Shown in pieces: positions 19,611 through 32,334 of a stretch of 39,059 bases of DNA. A program made the translations under genes and the position numbers. How positions within the stretch are numbered: position 1 is the first letter of the stretch; each line of letters begins with the position of its first letter. The notes below the pieces were generated by a model. The model was not told the DNA's origin. It was given only the letters and a program-made list of their open reading frames with translations, and did no database searches. Source of the DNA: Paraglomus occultum (taxonomy: Eukaryota > Glomeromycota > Glomeromycetes > Paraglomerales > Paraglomeraceae); contig CAJVPJ010000157.1 in assembly GCA_910592205.1 (NCBI GenBank), positions 1 to 39,059 of the forward strand. Reading direction: 5' to 3'.

Positions 19611-19652
19611 CTTTGCTGGATATTGACTATGCAAAAGAATATGATACGCCAT

Positions 19653-20473
19653 TTATTAAATAGTAAATTTTGAGACAATATTTAAAATTGGTAATGTGTT
19701 TGATGCTAATAAAACGTAGCAACATTCGAGCTCGCTCTAGCATCAGCTGCACAATGTGTTTGCTGTCATTGTTTCATATTCAAACCAGTTCTTTCCGAAT
19801 GTGTCATTTTTTCCGTGTCATAAAGATTGAATAAACGATTTTCGCTGAAATCGAATTATTTTTTTTTCAAATATTAATACGCGGATATACCTATAAATGG
19901 CTCACTTAAGCTGTAAAACTATATTTAATCAATGAAGTGCAGTAATAAACATGAGCTTATAATAAATATTAACTAACCATAGCTGCTTAATTAGTTGGTT
20001 CAAGAAAATTACGTCTACTCTACTAGTCAAAATACAAAATCGAAGTTTGCTCTTTAATTGTTAAAATAAATGTTTTCCTTCGACTATGTGGTATAATAGT
20101 ATCGCACGTACACTATTTAGATATGCATAACGATTTTCGTATGGCCGCGCAAAAATATTACAAATTTAGGTCAGTTGCAAGTTTAGATATTGTCTTAGCT
20201 GACAATCGAGACGTTGATACGACGTTAAATTTGGTAACATTTTCCGAAAGATATAGTACTGTACTTACAGTTTGATTTTTCTCAAGTCAAGAAGGTTGGA
20301 TGAAATACAATCAGTATAACAGCACCAATTTACAGCAAATCGAGTTTGTCTTCACAAGAAACCTCTTCGTAGAGGCACCAATCTTTGGGTCTCATATTGC
20401 ACAATTATCGGCTGGGCTTTGGCGCATTGTAAGAAATATTTAATATATTGTATGTCGGTTTGGAATTTTGAAT
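19653..20473. other. Inner end of right arm, no gene seen
   Basis: Mirror of 18587-19407. No supported gene or element. Confidence 0.4.
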
Positions 20474-20833
20474 TCAAACATTAGCTTGTGGCTGCTTATA
20501 CTCGGGTTGTGAATTATAAGGAGATTGTACGGATATATGTTCTAGTTGTGATTGTCGTTGAATTTGCTGCTACTTTTGTAGCAAATAATGCTGTGGCCGA
20601 TATACTGACAGTTGTCGTTGCTCTTCTTCGTATTGATGCAACTTGCTGTGGTTGGATTAGTGTTGAAAATTGGTTAACGTCACTGTTGTATGCTTGCTCG
20701 TTCATATGTGATGAGAATGGGATTAGATTGGATAATAACGTGAGAATAACATGAGACCGTTCAGCTGGTTGTGATAATTGTAGTGAGTGCAGTCAGTGCA
20801 TTAGAGAACCAGTTGCTTGACGGCTGTTGATGC

Positions 20834-20909
<76 letters not shown>

Positions 20910-20913
20910 GCTG
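20474..20913 (-). pseudogene. Decayed glutamine-rich relic (right-arm copy)
   Basis: Mirror of 18147-18586, with the same frame break and the same internal stop (20570-20572). Confidence 0.35.
20824..20913 (-). repeat. (TTG)25 microsatellite (right-arm copy)
   Basis: Mirror of 18147-18236, with the same 25 triplets at 20836-20910. Confidence 0.9.
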
Positions 20914-20974
20914 TAGACTAATACTTATGGACAACGAAAGTTGTATTTTTTGCAGATGTTAGTGTAATTTTAAT

Positions 20975-21221
20975 TACCGTATATTATCGTGAATAAGCAC
21001 ACCCACCCCCATGATTACCATGATTACCCGCACAATGTACCCCTCATTAACAATTCATTACATAGTACACGTAATTATAAACTTTTTGTTTCAATTCTAT
21101 ATACAATTCTGGTTACTGTGATTACTATAAACTAACCCCTAGGCTTGTTATTTACGTGACGGTTTTGCCGATCATTTTCATATGATCGAGGAGGTGTGCT
21201 TATTCACGATAATATACGGTA
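20975..21221. mobile_element. MITE-like element (right-arm copy)
   Basis: Mirror of 17839-18085; terminal repeats at 20975-21003 and 21193-21221. Confidence 0.7.
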
Positions 21222-21247
21222 TTATTTGCTTGTACGAGGATGTAGAT

Positions 21248-21628
21248 CTATGAAGTTTGGAAATGATCGATGCTACATAGCTTATGCACATATCCCGCAG
21301 CAAACTTGCAGAGTAAACAAGGGATACTTATAATTAGCAGATCATAGGTGTAATGGTTGCCATTCATCCAATATATCACAAACACACGCTCAAACAATTG
21401 ATAAAGGTACAACCCAAATAACGAGGCTCCGTTCATTGTTATATCCATCAAATATATTTTCCAAAAGACGATATATACTTTTTTACACACTGTTCCCGCT
21501 TTACACCAAAAAAAGTCTGCGAATACTGTCCAACTGGAAGCGAGAGATATCGCTGCCTTACTATATCTGGCAAGATTTATGCTTAGACTAATTTGAATAA
21601 GCCTCTCAGAAAGCATCACATCCAACAT
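21248..21628 (-). CDS. Hypothetical hydrophobic protein (right-arm copy)
   Basis: Mirror of 17432-17812; 126 residues, no family recognised. Confidence 0.2.
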   Translation of the reverse strand: MLDVMLSERLIQISLSINLARYSKAAISLASSWTVFADFFWCKAGTVCKKVYIVFWKIYLMDITMNGASLFGLYLYQLFERVFVIYWMNGNHYTYDLLIISIPCLLCKFAAGYVHKLCSIDHFQTS

Positions 21629-21866
21629 GTTGAATGTGAACAACAACCAATTGCCCAAACTTAAATTTTATGTTTATAAATCCACCCAGACCTTCGCCAC
21701 AGAATATAACCAACTACGTAACGTATGCGAACATGACTTGTACTATTTGCTGGTATCATGCATAATGTATGCGCAACATATTATACGATCATTTACGATA
21801 GAATTACGACTTTACTACCAAGCTTATACGTACGTTCACATTCAACAGTGCAAATACATTCTGTGA
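21627..21866 (+). CDS. Small HMG-box-like protein (right-arm copy)
   Basis: Mirror of 17194-17433. Open upstream in frame only to a TGA a few codons away, so the ATG at 21627 is the natural start. Confidence 0.42.
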   Translation: MLNVNNNQLPKLKFYVYKSTQTFATEYNQLRNVCEHDLYYLLVSCIMYAQHIIRSFTIELRLYYQAYTYVHIQQCKYIL

Positions 21867-22762
21867 ACATTTATGTAAACTCAAAGCATCTTCCAATCGA
21901 TACAGCACAGTTTATTTGCTCTATTGATTTACAAAAAAAGCACTAACTTTGACTTGTACCACACCAAACAAAATCCCATACTTTATTATAAAATTTTACA
22001 TTTCGAATTTTAATAAGTATTGCGTGTATTAACGTAACATGTTCTCTTTCTGCATCCCGCACTTGGCAACAAGCATATCTAAAAAAATTTAATATACAGA
22101 ATAAGCAATTATCGCTCACCAATTTAATTAGTTAGTTGATTTGCCACCGCTTTGCACCTTATAAGAATTGTTAGGTATTCAGTAAGTGTAAAAATTTGTG
22201 ACTTTTAATCAATAGTAAGTTTACTATGACATAATATCGTGAATGTTCTGGAGTACAGTAAACACGTTAATTGGTGAACAAGTCATTGAATTTATAATTG
22301 TTACAAAACGATAACAATAATATCTTTATAGTTATATATGATAATAGTAAAATAAGGTAGTTTGCATCAGTCAATTTCCAGAATAAACACGTCTTTTAAT
22401 TACACTTTATCTAATACTAATACATCCGCATACATATAAATTTATTTAAAATAATACTATTTTTTAGGAGGGCATTTCCTTATACAAGCAATGTGCAAAT
22501 TTTTAAATTTTGTAATTTTCTTATAATAACTCAATTTACCCCCAAATAATTAAAAATAAAGTCACAGATTTGTCAAGAATTTAGTGCTAACTTACTGTAT
22601 TGAGTAAGTTAATTAAATTTTTTTAGAAAGTTGTCAATTTTGAAATTTATATGGTGATTCTTATGCACATTATTTTTATATTACGCACCAGCCATCGATT
22701 AGGCTAAATTTTTCTTTTACGTAACGTCCATTTTGGTTGGTTAATAAGAGAAATTGTGTGTC
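21867..22762. other. AT-rich stretch (right arm)
   Basis: Mirror of 16298-17193; only a small hairpin is seen. Confidence 0.5.
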
Positions 22763-22984
22763 ATGTGCCTATATCACATTTTTCGATACACGCAACCTTG
22801 TTTTTCTTTACTTGTGAGGCACATAACTAAGAATTTTTGGCCCTTTGACGTGACCACAGTGAAAAAGTTGACACTGAATAAGACTGTTTACTTAAAACGA
22901 CACGAAAACCAACAATCTGACAAAACTCACACCAACGACGACTCAAAAGACAAGCTTTCCGTAGCCAACAAAGATATTATGTAA
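22763..22984 (+). CDS. Small HMG-box-like frame lacking helix 1 (right-arm copy)
   Basis: Mirror of 16076-16297. Confidence 0.35.
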   Translation: MCLYHIFRYTQPCFSLLVRHITKNFWPFDVTTVKKLTLNKTVYLKRHENQQSDKTHTNDDSKDKLSVANKDIM

Positions 22985-23173
22985 AAATTTCTTACTGGGT
23001 ACTCTGGAGAGTGTTTGTATCCAAAGTACGCTGCTGCCACTAGGTGTAAAGGCCGAATATTTTGAAAGCGCATCGGGCCATACTTGTGATCATTAACTTT
23101 CGGGTTACGATGCATGCAAGCACCAACACAAACTTGGAAACGATTAACACGGAAACTCCGACTATCTGTTTAT

Positions 23174-24733
23174 TCAAATGCTCTTTTGTTGATTGCTAAA
23201 TTTCTCCTTAACGTCAAACTTTTTGAAATTTCCTACTACGCGCGCTACTTGTCGAATACGCTGCTCACTAAGGCCTTTACATTTATCGTTGTAATAAAGT
23301 CTCAACAACCGAAGTGTATCACCAAGATTATCTAATATTACTTTAAGATGCTCATCGACGACATGATATCGATTGTCAAGGATCAACGCTTTAAGCGGAG
23401 GTTTTGATTTTGATAAAAAGTTCTGTAGAGATTGAGGTTGAAACCCTAATATTTGAGTTATTTCTAATTTGTATAAACAAGGTAGATAGTAAGAAGCAAG
23501 GGCATTGAAAAGTTCGTTCACATCAGTTTTCCATCCCAATAAATCCCAAGTCAGTTTTACCGAATGCAAGTTTGGTAGATTTCCAATCATGTCGGCGACT
23601 GGCGCTATATTAGCCTCTGATACGACGACTGACAGGTTTTCAAGACTTTGGCAAGATTCTCGAATAGTCAGACAAACTGAACTATCAACGACCGTATTCC
23701 CAATCTTTAACGTGGTCAGCATCTTCTTATGTTTGCGGATTATCGCCATCAAAACTTCAGATGAAAAACCAGTTCCGGCTAATACAAGACTTTGTAGATT
23801 CGGCAAATCGGCTTTTGTTAATGATCGCACATTGTTCGGTGAAAAGCTTAAATGCGAATGCTGAGTTATATCAATACTCTTTAGCGTGTGGAGCCGGATA
23901 AACTTGGAATATTCATCGTCACACCGTGACCCGATCGATTCGATCGAAACCGATTCAAGCGTGTGCGCGTTACTGCTCAGCAGTTGCAGGATTGAAGACA
24001 TGTTCCAAAACAGGTTTCGAAATTTGAGGGATTTTAGTTGACGCTGTGAAGAGAGAAAACTTGCCAGCGTGGTCCGTAATTTTTGTTTATAGTCGCAGTT
24101 CTCGATATGTATCGTGATCGATTCCATGTCTTGTGCGACTTTTGAAAGCGAAGCAAAAACTTCGTTGCACGGTCGCGCGGATGCCCATGCGAATTTCTTC
24201 AGTTGCGGTAAACTCTGGACTGACGTAAAGAATTTGCTCAATTGAGTGCAAACCTGTGCCTTGGTAACATACAAATAGAGTGCATACCATCGGGGACTGT
24301 GTTGCATAACCGACATGAGAATACGAAGCGTCAGTGTCTCTTCGCATGCATTGATCTTTCGGATAGACAGCCAGTTATTCATTGCCCTTCTCATGTATCC
24401 GAAATCGAGTTCTTGCAAGTATAAACTGTAATCAAATGTCGAGCGTCTGTCGTAATGAGTGTCTGGAGTACTGGACCCGTCCAAGATCTTGTTCATGTCG
24501 GTAAAGCTTTCGACAAACGTTGTCATGAGATTTTCGCCTTGCTTGATTATCTGTTGCTTCGCACGTCGTTTCTTTTTCTTATACAAGAGCTTGAAAGGGT
24601 TGGCCCAGAGATACAAAACAGCCAGTCTGGACCAGTCTTTGTTGATTAGAATACATGAATGAAGCGTTTCTCTGTCATTAATACATTCATTTAGAATAAT
24701 CGTAAGCAGTTCAGGAGGTAAAGAACCGCTCAT
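23174..24733 (-). CDS. F-box protein with leucine-rich C-terminal region (right-arm copy)
   Basis: Mirror of 14327-15886, 519 residues, identical in protein sequence. If both copies are real they are a perfect duplicate; if the palindrome is an artefact this is the same gene. Confidence 0.85.
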   Translation of the reverse strand: MSGSLPPELLTIILNECINDRETLHSCILINKDWSRLAVLYLWANPFKLLYKKKKRRAKQQIIKQGENLMTTFVESFTDMNKILDGSSTPDTHYDRRSTFDYSLYLQELDFGYMRRAMNNWLSIRKINACEETLTLRILMSVMQHSPRWYALYLYVTKAQVCTQLSKFFTSVQSLPQLKKFAWASARPCNEVFASLSKVAQDMESITIHIENCDYKQKLRTTLASFLSSQRQLKSLKFRNLFWNMSSILQLLSSNAHTLESVSIESIGSRCDDEYSKFIRLHTLKSIDITQHSHLSFSPNNVRSLTKADLPNLQSLVLAGTGFSSEVLMAIIRKHKKMLTTLKIGNTVVDSSVCLTIRESCQSLENLSVVVSEANIAPVADMIGNLPNLHSVKLTWDLLGWKTDVNELFNALASYYLPCLYKLEITQILGFQPQSLQNFLSKSKPPLKALILDNRYHVVDEHLKVILDNLGDTLRLLRLYYNDKCKGLSEQRIRQVARVVGNFKKFDVKEKFSNQQKSI

Positions 24734-25816
24734 TTTTGACGGATGGAAGGACTGTGCATAATAACAAGGGGTTGGATATCACGATCATACACAAAAATGT
24801 TTGGGTAACAGTCTTATTGTAGATCAGGCTATTTATGGACTACATCAATTTGTTGTGTGGCGGTGTTGCATAAACTGATTGTTCCATCAAGATTCTATTA
24901 AGGAATCTTGCAATATTAAACTCGATTATTATTATTGACGTAAATCACCAGTTCGTTATCAGAATCTATCACTATATTTTTAAATATGTTTATTATTGTG
25001 TTAGTGCAAAGGAATGTAAGCGCACGAATAAAAAAGAATAATTTTCATTAGCGTTTGTATTTAGTCCTTGACCACGCAGCAGAAGAAATGCTCTGTATAA
25101 AATTTCTTCCCAATAATTGCTCTACTATCTACTATGCTTGTTATAGATACACGTATTTAATATTATTCTATAAGCAATTATCATTATCTTATAGCATCAC
25201 AATGATTTAGCGATTGCTCGGTATCAGTCTTGCTTTTTGCCTTAATCTTACAATATGATACTATCAATGGTACGAGATAAATTTTTGTCGTAAAAGTTTT
25301 ATCGATTTTGTTGCTCGATATTAGTGCAAATATTGAGTTTTTGTTAAAAATTTTTGCATTGTTATTATGTTGAGGCTTTCGGCTTATTAACAGTATTACA
25401 TTGACTTTTATCTTTTACAAACAAACTTTGTAGTGTTATTTTGCTTTTATGTTTGGAATTAATTCGGAATTACGTATGAATAATTGTTAAAAGCGGCTAC
25501 TATTATTGGCGAAAATTTTTCTAAAGCGTCATACTAGCGTACGTCAAAACTTTGAATCAATACGGTTTAACGGATATCTCATCCAGTAATATCGTATTAA
25601 TTAGTCTACTACTTAAATGCTTAACCAGTTTAGCCAATTTAAAAAAGTGTGTTATTCACAATCGTTGACAAAATAAACAATTTATTCGGAATAGCTTGTT
25701 ATTTTGAACAATACGATTATTTTAATTGGTTTGTATATTATGAAAACAATATACTGTTACTACCTTTAATTTGCATACTTAAAACAATTATTTAATTTTT
25801 AGAAACAAGATAAGTT

Positions 25817-26194
25817 TTGTATTATTTTTTCTGTGACAAGTGTGTATGGATTTTAGTTGAAACAAAGTGTAAAGTAAACTTTATTTATAGTTCATGGTTG
25901 ACTACTGGTCAACGTCAAACTTTTGTTTGTGTTATCTTAAAAATGTTAACAGCGTTACATATTATACGTTACGTAACACGCCAGTTATGTTATTACTTAA
26001 TTGCTATTATGGCAATAAACGTTTTATACAAATTAATTACGCAAAATTGGTTTAGTAATAAATTAACAATTAAATCATTCTTAATTGTACGTTGCTGTTT
26101 GTTATTAGCGGACTTATTGTGGTGGACTAACACTGTCTTTAATATTCTTAATTTCAATATTTTACAACAGCTTAAACTAGTATACAGCTTGTAA
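25817..26194 (+). pseudogene. 125-codon startless frame, HMG-like spacing (right-arm copy)
   Basis: Mirror of 12866-13243. A TAA lies two codons upstream of the frame's first TTG; the first ATG is at 25943. Confidence 0.2.
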
Positions 26195-26527
26195 AGTGTT
26201 TCTTTGTTTAATTTCATTTATATAACACCTATCGTAACTATAGTATTATTTCCCAAATACATTAAACTATCATAGAACAGTGAAATAGAGTTGATATGCA
26301 AAAACTTTACCGCATAATTTCGTCAATCCAAAAATATACTGTATGCGCTCGTATCCGTATAGTTAGATGTCTATAAAAAAGCATTAGCAGTAAAATATTT
26401 ACATCAAGTATTATACGTGTAAAATGTAAGCAAAACCAAATAACTTGTTTCAGTCAATTTCCCATTATAATTTTCGTTAATGTAAATAAATGTCTCAGTT
26501 TACGACTATACAAATGCATCTTTTATG

Positions 26528-26536
26528 TATATAAAA
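26528..26536 (+). promoter_or_regulatory. TATA box upstream of the 26639 start
   Basis: TATATAAAA; mirror of 12524-12532. Confidence 0.4.
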
Positions 26537-26638
26537 CCAACACTATCTCAACAACAAATTAAAAAAAAATCAACAGCCTGCTTTACAAACATAAACCCAA
26601 ACACATTATTTACTCATATCAACAACCGGTAGTTAGCA

Positions 26639-26857
26639 ATGCTCGTCCGCTGTGACTTTACCGCCATCCACATATACGACGCTAAAGAAGAAACTAAGGT
26701 TGAAACCATTTCGATTTTGATTAAAGCAAACATTATTTTCCTCAATTTTGTAAACAAGCTGATTTGCGTCTATCTCGAAGTCTATGCCTTAACTTGTTGC
26801 AAACACGTTCTTCACGACGGCATAGTAGAAAAAACCGGCACGGTAACCAACATGTAA
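26639..26857 (+). CDS. Small open frame, possible HMG-like protein (right-arm copy)
   Basis: Mirror of 12203-12421; 72 residues. Confidence 0.3.
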   Translation: MLVRCDFTAIHIYDAKEETKVETISILIKANIIFLNFVNKLICVYLEVYALTCCKHVLHDGIVEKTGTVTNM

Positions 26858-26987
26858 TACTTGTACGTATACAAATTCTATACCATAAATACTTAATATT
26901 TGTAACATTTTTTGCTAACAATACAATCTATTCAAGTAAACGCAATATTTCTTCGAAAGTGCCTACGTCAATGCCTTATGCGCATAC

Positions 26988-27197
26988 ATGGCTCCGGTCA
27001 ATCGTTACAACAACTTTAACAAAGTGACAATATTTATAGTCAATGCAATACGTCTCCGGAAGCAGTTTCTCCGCAAAGTCGACGTATGGTTTGACACAAT
27101 GTTCAACAACAAACTCTCAATGATCGAACAAATTGGGATCAAAATTTCAATAGTGAGTGCACTCGACCTACATGAAACAACCTATGCATCAGTATGA
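26988..27197 (+). CDS. Small open frame, possible HMG-like unit (right-arm copy)
   Basis: Mirror of 11863-12072; 69 residues, frame open further upstream. Confidence 0.25.
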   Translation: MAPVNRYNNFNKVTIFIVNAIRLRKQFLRKVDVWFDTMFNNKLSMIEQIGIKISIVSALDLHETTYASV

Positions 27198-27198
27198 G

Positions 27199-27207
27199 TA
27201 TATATAA
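27199..27207 (+). promoter_or_regulatory. TATA-like box upstream of the 27235 start
   Basis: TATATATAA; mirror of 11853-11861. Confidence 0.35.
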
Positions 27208-27234
27208 CCCTTTTTTATCTCTTACAATATCATT

Positions 27235-27663
27235 ATGGAAACGCAAAAAAAACACATCAACCATTATCGTTTCCGAGAAATAGCATTATTATACAATTTG
27301 TTAATAAAACTCGAGACAAACTTTCCAAAAGTCAAAAGCTTCTACCACTACCGACAACAAGTTGCTCAGAACCTAGCACAGTTATATCGGCTAAACCAAA
27401 TTAATAACGAAAGTTGAGCGACTTACCCAACCCAAACCCCCGTCAAACACGAAAATAAGCTCTACAATTAACCAGAGAAGTTCCAATATATTAATAACCT
27501 AGACTTCCAATGTAGTCTAAATAATAGATTAGTTTCTTTATTTAATCTCTGTACGCCGCCGCACATTCCTAATAAACCACGCAAGGAACGTAGCCTTCCA
27601 AAAAAAATAGTTTTTTTAGTTATTTGCAGAAATTTAAAACAAAAGGTTTGTAAACAAAAATAG
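27235..27663 (+). pseudogene. HMG-box-like gene, stop-interrupted (right-arm copy)
   Basis: Mirror of 11397-11825. Internal stops are TGA at 27415-27417 and TAA at 27469-27471, all in one frame ending at TAG 27661-27663. Confidence 0.4.
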
Positions 27664-28106
27664 ACAAGTTGATGGTTCAACAAGTGTCAGTATTTATTGT
27701 TACGAGCTAGAGCTGTCTCATTTGCCGTTGAAAGTGCCGAAAAGGTATTTGTAAGTACTGTAAATTACACGGTCCCGGTCGTTTTTAAGTTAAATTCTTT
27801 GACAGTAGCAGCTTTCCTGCGACCATAATATACAATGAAAATGGTCAAACTTAAAATGTTTTACGTTTATTTAGTAAACAGATTGTTTGATAACAGAACA
27901 GACGTGAAAGCTGAACGTAAAATTGTTATTCCATGATGCGACTAAACATTTGATCATGAGAACCAAAGGAAATGAACTAATTTATATTAAGTCACCCAAA
28001 TAAATAAATCGTGGATGTTACAATTCTGCAGTCTGCTTTTGTATACCATAGAATTATAATTATTGGCTAATGCGTATGGGTATGTGATTATCTAGTCGAT
28101 CCACAC
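27664..28106. other. Region upstream of the kinase gene (right arm)
   Basis: Mirror of 10954-11396; a CCAAT-type box near 28062-28072, nothing else. Confidence 0.4.
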
Positions 28107-31100
28107 ATGACGTCGGTCGCAACCACCTTTCAGCAAGAGGAATTGATGCAGGAACAAGAGAAACAACAGGAGCAACAGCAGCAACCACGTTTGCGTAATC
28201 CTACCGCATACCATTTTGCTCAACAACAGCAACGACAACGCTATACTTTGCGTAATCCTACCATATACCACCAGTCTGCGGATTACACCGATGACCCAAA
28301 TCAGCGATCACTAGAGATAGAGACCCAGCGACAGTTACAACAATATGAAACATCGTATAGCTCCTTACAATTACCCACTGGTCTGCCAACATATCCTATT
28401 TCGCATCCGGCAAGCGAACAACAAACGCAGGTACGTATTGGACGGTTGTAGGCGGAGCTTGCATGAACGTTACTTACCAAGTTTTATTCAGCAACAGAAC
28501 GATACTTCGTTGGCTGGGCAAAACCTGCTTACGCAATATCAACAACGAGGAGGGTCGTCGCAGTATCAGAATTCAAGGCAACATGATGGACAAACATCGA
28601 ACGAATTATTCATGCCGATGCAATCTGAACATGGATTACAGAAACAAAACCCGCTGCCCAATACGTTTGGAGTTTCTCCGGGGCATTACCCGTCACAGGT
28701 TCGTCTAGATAGATTTACTATGAAACAGCCCGTACAAAGCTCACTTTTTGCATACCATTATTCATCATATTCGTTTCAGTTACAAGGAAACATCCATCAC
28801 CAAGTGTCTCCACTACAAAGCGATTGTGCTCCTATGGATATTGATGAAGCATCTTTGCAATCTCAAGTAATCCGTAATCAGCAGGAAGAGTCCAATATTG
28901 TGTATAATAAGGAATGGATAGACAAAAGTGTTGAACAGGGTTCTATTCGCTGTTATTCAGAAAGCGACATTACTATGTGTCATATGCCTATTGCTGGCGG
29001 GGCCTTTGGAGTCGTATATAAGGCAACGATAAAACGCAATAAAATGGCTGTCGCCATTAAGACGTTATATCCGGATGCCCACGGTAATGAGGAAAAATTG
29101 TACAAGAAGTTTGCCAAAGAGGTATTCTCGACCTTTTAACATACTCATCACATCTATAGAGTTTATTACGTGTACAACTATTTACCTATAATTAACAATT
29201 ATAGCTGAAAAATCACAAGAAAGTAAGCGGTTATCCGAATATTATTAGACTTTTAGGTGTATGTAAGTATGATTGCATCATTGCCAATATTTAAACTTAT
29301 ACGTAACTTACTATTTATTATTATATTACGTATTTCTTAATCGAAAAGACAAAACCGATATTTACCATATGGTCTTCGAGTTTGCTGATGGCGGAACCTT
29401 GCGTAAACACTTGATGCAGCACTTTGATAGTTTAACTTGGAAAGACAAGTATGAACTTGGCTTGCAGATAACCAATGGTTTAAGATATATGCATAAACTT
29501 GATATTATCCACAAAGATTTGGTAATACATAATTATGTTACTGTTGACATAAACCTAACTATCCACAAAAGCTTACACATGTCATTCTTTAATTCTTATT
29601 TACAGTCTTCCTTTAATGTTCTTATTAAATCTGGTATTGCCAAAATTTCTGATTTTGGTCTATCTGGACGGATTATGTCCTCATCAATAGGAGACGGTGC
29701 TGCTGCATACAGAGATCCCTTATCATTCAGAGTTCCATTATATAAACGGGGAAAGAAATCTGATGTTTTCAGTCTTGGGGTGCTGCTCTGGGAAATTTCT
29801 AGTGGGCAAATTCCTTGTAAGAAATGTATGAATGTGGCAGAATATAGGAAAAATGGATACCGAGATTTGCCATTTCCAGGAACACCAGAAACATATATTC
29901 AGTTGTACTCAACATGTTGTAGTGAAAGTCCTGATAAAAGACCATTATGTGAAGGCATATACAAACAATTAGAATTATTATTTAATAATCAGAGCCAACA
30001 GTCAAAAGGTGAAACATTGGACCTTTCTTATAGTAATAAGCCAGATTATGAAAGTGTAACAACACTGTCTGCTACTTTAAAATTACACCCTTCTATCACT
30101 TCTTTGATACTTGTCTTTAATAATATTGGAGATGCAGAAGCAATAATATTGGCAAAAGCTCTAGAATCAAATTCATCTCTGACTTCTTTGAATCTTGAGT
30201 TTAATCGGATTGGAGATGCAGGAGTGACAGAATTGACAGAAGCTCTAAATTCAAATTCATCTCTGACTTCTTTGAATCTATTCTCTAATAATATAGGAGA
30301 TGCAGGAGTAACAGCATTAGGAAAAGCTCTAGAATCAAATTCATCTCTGACTTCTTTGAATCTTAGGTATAATTGGATTAAACATGCAGGAGCAACAGCA
30401 TTGGCAAAGGCTCTAGAATCAAATTCATCTCTGACTTCTTTGAATCTGCATACTAATTGGATTGGAGATGCAGGAGTGACAGCATTAGGAAAAGCACTAG
30501 AATCAAATTTATCTCTGACTTCTTTGAATCTTGATTCTAATCAGATTGGACATGCAGGAGCAACAGCATTGGCAAAAGCTCTAGAATCAAATTCATCTCT
30601 TACTTCTTTATATATTGATAATAATCTGATTGGACATGCAGGAGCAACAGCATTGGCAAAAGCTCTAGAATCAGATTCATCTCTGACTTCTTTGTATCTT
30701 TCTTATAATCAGATTGGAGATGCAGGAGTGACAGCATTAGGAAAAGCTCTAGAATCAAATTCATCTCTGACTTCTTTGAATCTTGATTCTAATCAGATTG
30801 GACATGCAGGAGCAACAGCATTGGCAAAAGCTCTAGTACTAGAATCAAATTTATCTCTTACTTCTTTGTATCTTTCTTATAATCAGATTGGAGATGCAGG
30901 AGCAACAGCATTGGCAAAAGCTCTAGAATCAAATTCATCTCTGATTTCTTTGAATCTTGATTCTAATCAAATTGGACATGCAGGAGCAACAGCATTGGCA
31001 AAAGCTCTAGAATCAAATTCATCTCTGACTTCTTTATATCTTGCTAATAATCTGATTGGACATGCAGGAGCAACAGCATTGGCAAAAGCTCTAGAATCAA

Positions 31101-31363
31101 ATTCATCTCTGACTTCTTTGTACCTTTCTTATAATCAGATTGGAGATGCAGGAGTAACAGCATTAGGAAAAGCTCTAGAATCAAATTCATCTCTTACTTC
31201 TTTATATCTTGATAATAATCAGATTGGAGATGCAGGAGCAACAGCATTGGCAAAAGCTCTAGAATCAAATTCATCTCTTACTTCTTTATATCTTGATTGG
31301 ACATACAGGAACAACAACATTAGCAAAGGCTCTAGAATCAAATTCATCTTTGCCTCATATTAA
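28107..31363 (+). CDS. TKL-type protein kinase fused to leucine-rich repeats (right-arm copy)
   Basis: Exons 28107-28430, 28492-29121, 29205-29262, 29349-29521 and 29606-31363 (324+630+58+173+1758 = 2943 bases, 981 codons with stop). Donors are GTACGT, GTATTC, GTAAGT and GTAATA; acceptors are CAG, TAG, AAG and CAG. Exon 3 supplies VSGYPNIIRLLGV, the conserved stretch between helix C and strand 4, which no single long frame contains; this confirms the splicing. The fourth intron (84 bases) is in frame and without a stop. Domain description as for 7697-10953. Confidence 0.85.
30092..31273 (+). repeat. Tandem array of 14 LRR-coding repeats (right-arm copy)
   Basis: Mirror of 7787-8968. Units 6-8 and 11-13 repeat the same order of variants (DSNQIGHAG, xNNLIGHAG, SYNQIGDAGV), so blocks of five units were duplicated. 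Confidence 0.9.
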
Positions 31364-32334
31364 TTTGAATCTTGGTGCTAATCAAATTGAAAGTGTACAT
31401 TGGCATTTTAATTTCTCATGATTGTTACTATTACCATGATAGTTGCCACATATTTATAGAAAATTCTTCTATTATGTTTTATATATTATACTCTTCTGTA
31501 ACAACTCTTTATAAAGGATCAACTTCTCATAAAGAACATTTTTGCATATAGGTGAACGGTAAGTTTATTATTGGATTATTGGTTATGACAGTTAAAATTA
31601 ATTATAAAATAAGCATGATATATCGGACATAAAATTTAATCACAATAAAACACCGTTAGACTTGTGTCGAAAAAATCTTGTTACATCCTGCAAACGACTC
31701 GCTATTGAAACCGATACAGTCGAACGTAACGGAAGGACAACAAATGCACATTATAATCGAGAATAGCTTGATCGGGACGCATGTAATATATTATATCCCC
31801 GAATGTTTACAATAAGCGTACGCCCGTGTGTGCGTTAATATTAAGGTTAAAACTATCATATTCATACAACAAAAAGTGATGTAAATTTGCATAAGAAACT
31901 TACAAATAAATACAACAGAGCGCGATATGTTTGCTGAAGGCGATTACTAAGTGTAACAGAGCAACAAACGAGCGAGAGTTAAAGATGTTTGTATAAATAT
32001 TTCCGTCAGCTCGTAAAGGGATGGTCCTACTTATATGTTTTTTTGTAAAGCACGTTTACTAACTTTTTGAACTAACATGAGAACTGATATTGATGACGTT
32101 AAGTGCAGAAGTCACCATTTATCAACAATGGTAGATGCGAATTATTATCCTATCTTATGAACAAACCTACGATTGTAATACGGTTGAAACACCTTATTAA
32201 ATGTCGCCAGCTTCTGAGTATGGATAACGTCTCGCCTAGTATGAGTCGGATTGGGTAAACGGCAATTTTTTACGAGTTATTCAACTGTTAACCAACCATT
32301 GAGAGCGTTAATGATTATTATTATTGCTAAATAA

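Larger units (their letters stand above)
24734..26638. other. AT-rich region (right arm)
   Basis: Mirror of 12422-14326. Holds the startless frame at 25817-26194 and a TATA box at 26528-26536. Confidence 0.4.

Noticed and set aside
19455-19652. 65-codon minus-strand frame across the right junction
   Set aside because: Composition is unlike a protein past codon 14. It is probably created by the palindrome join.
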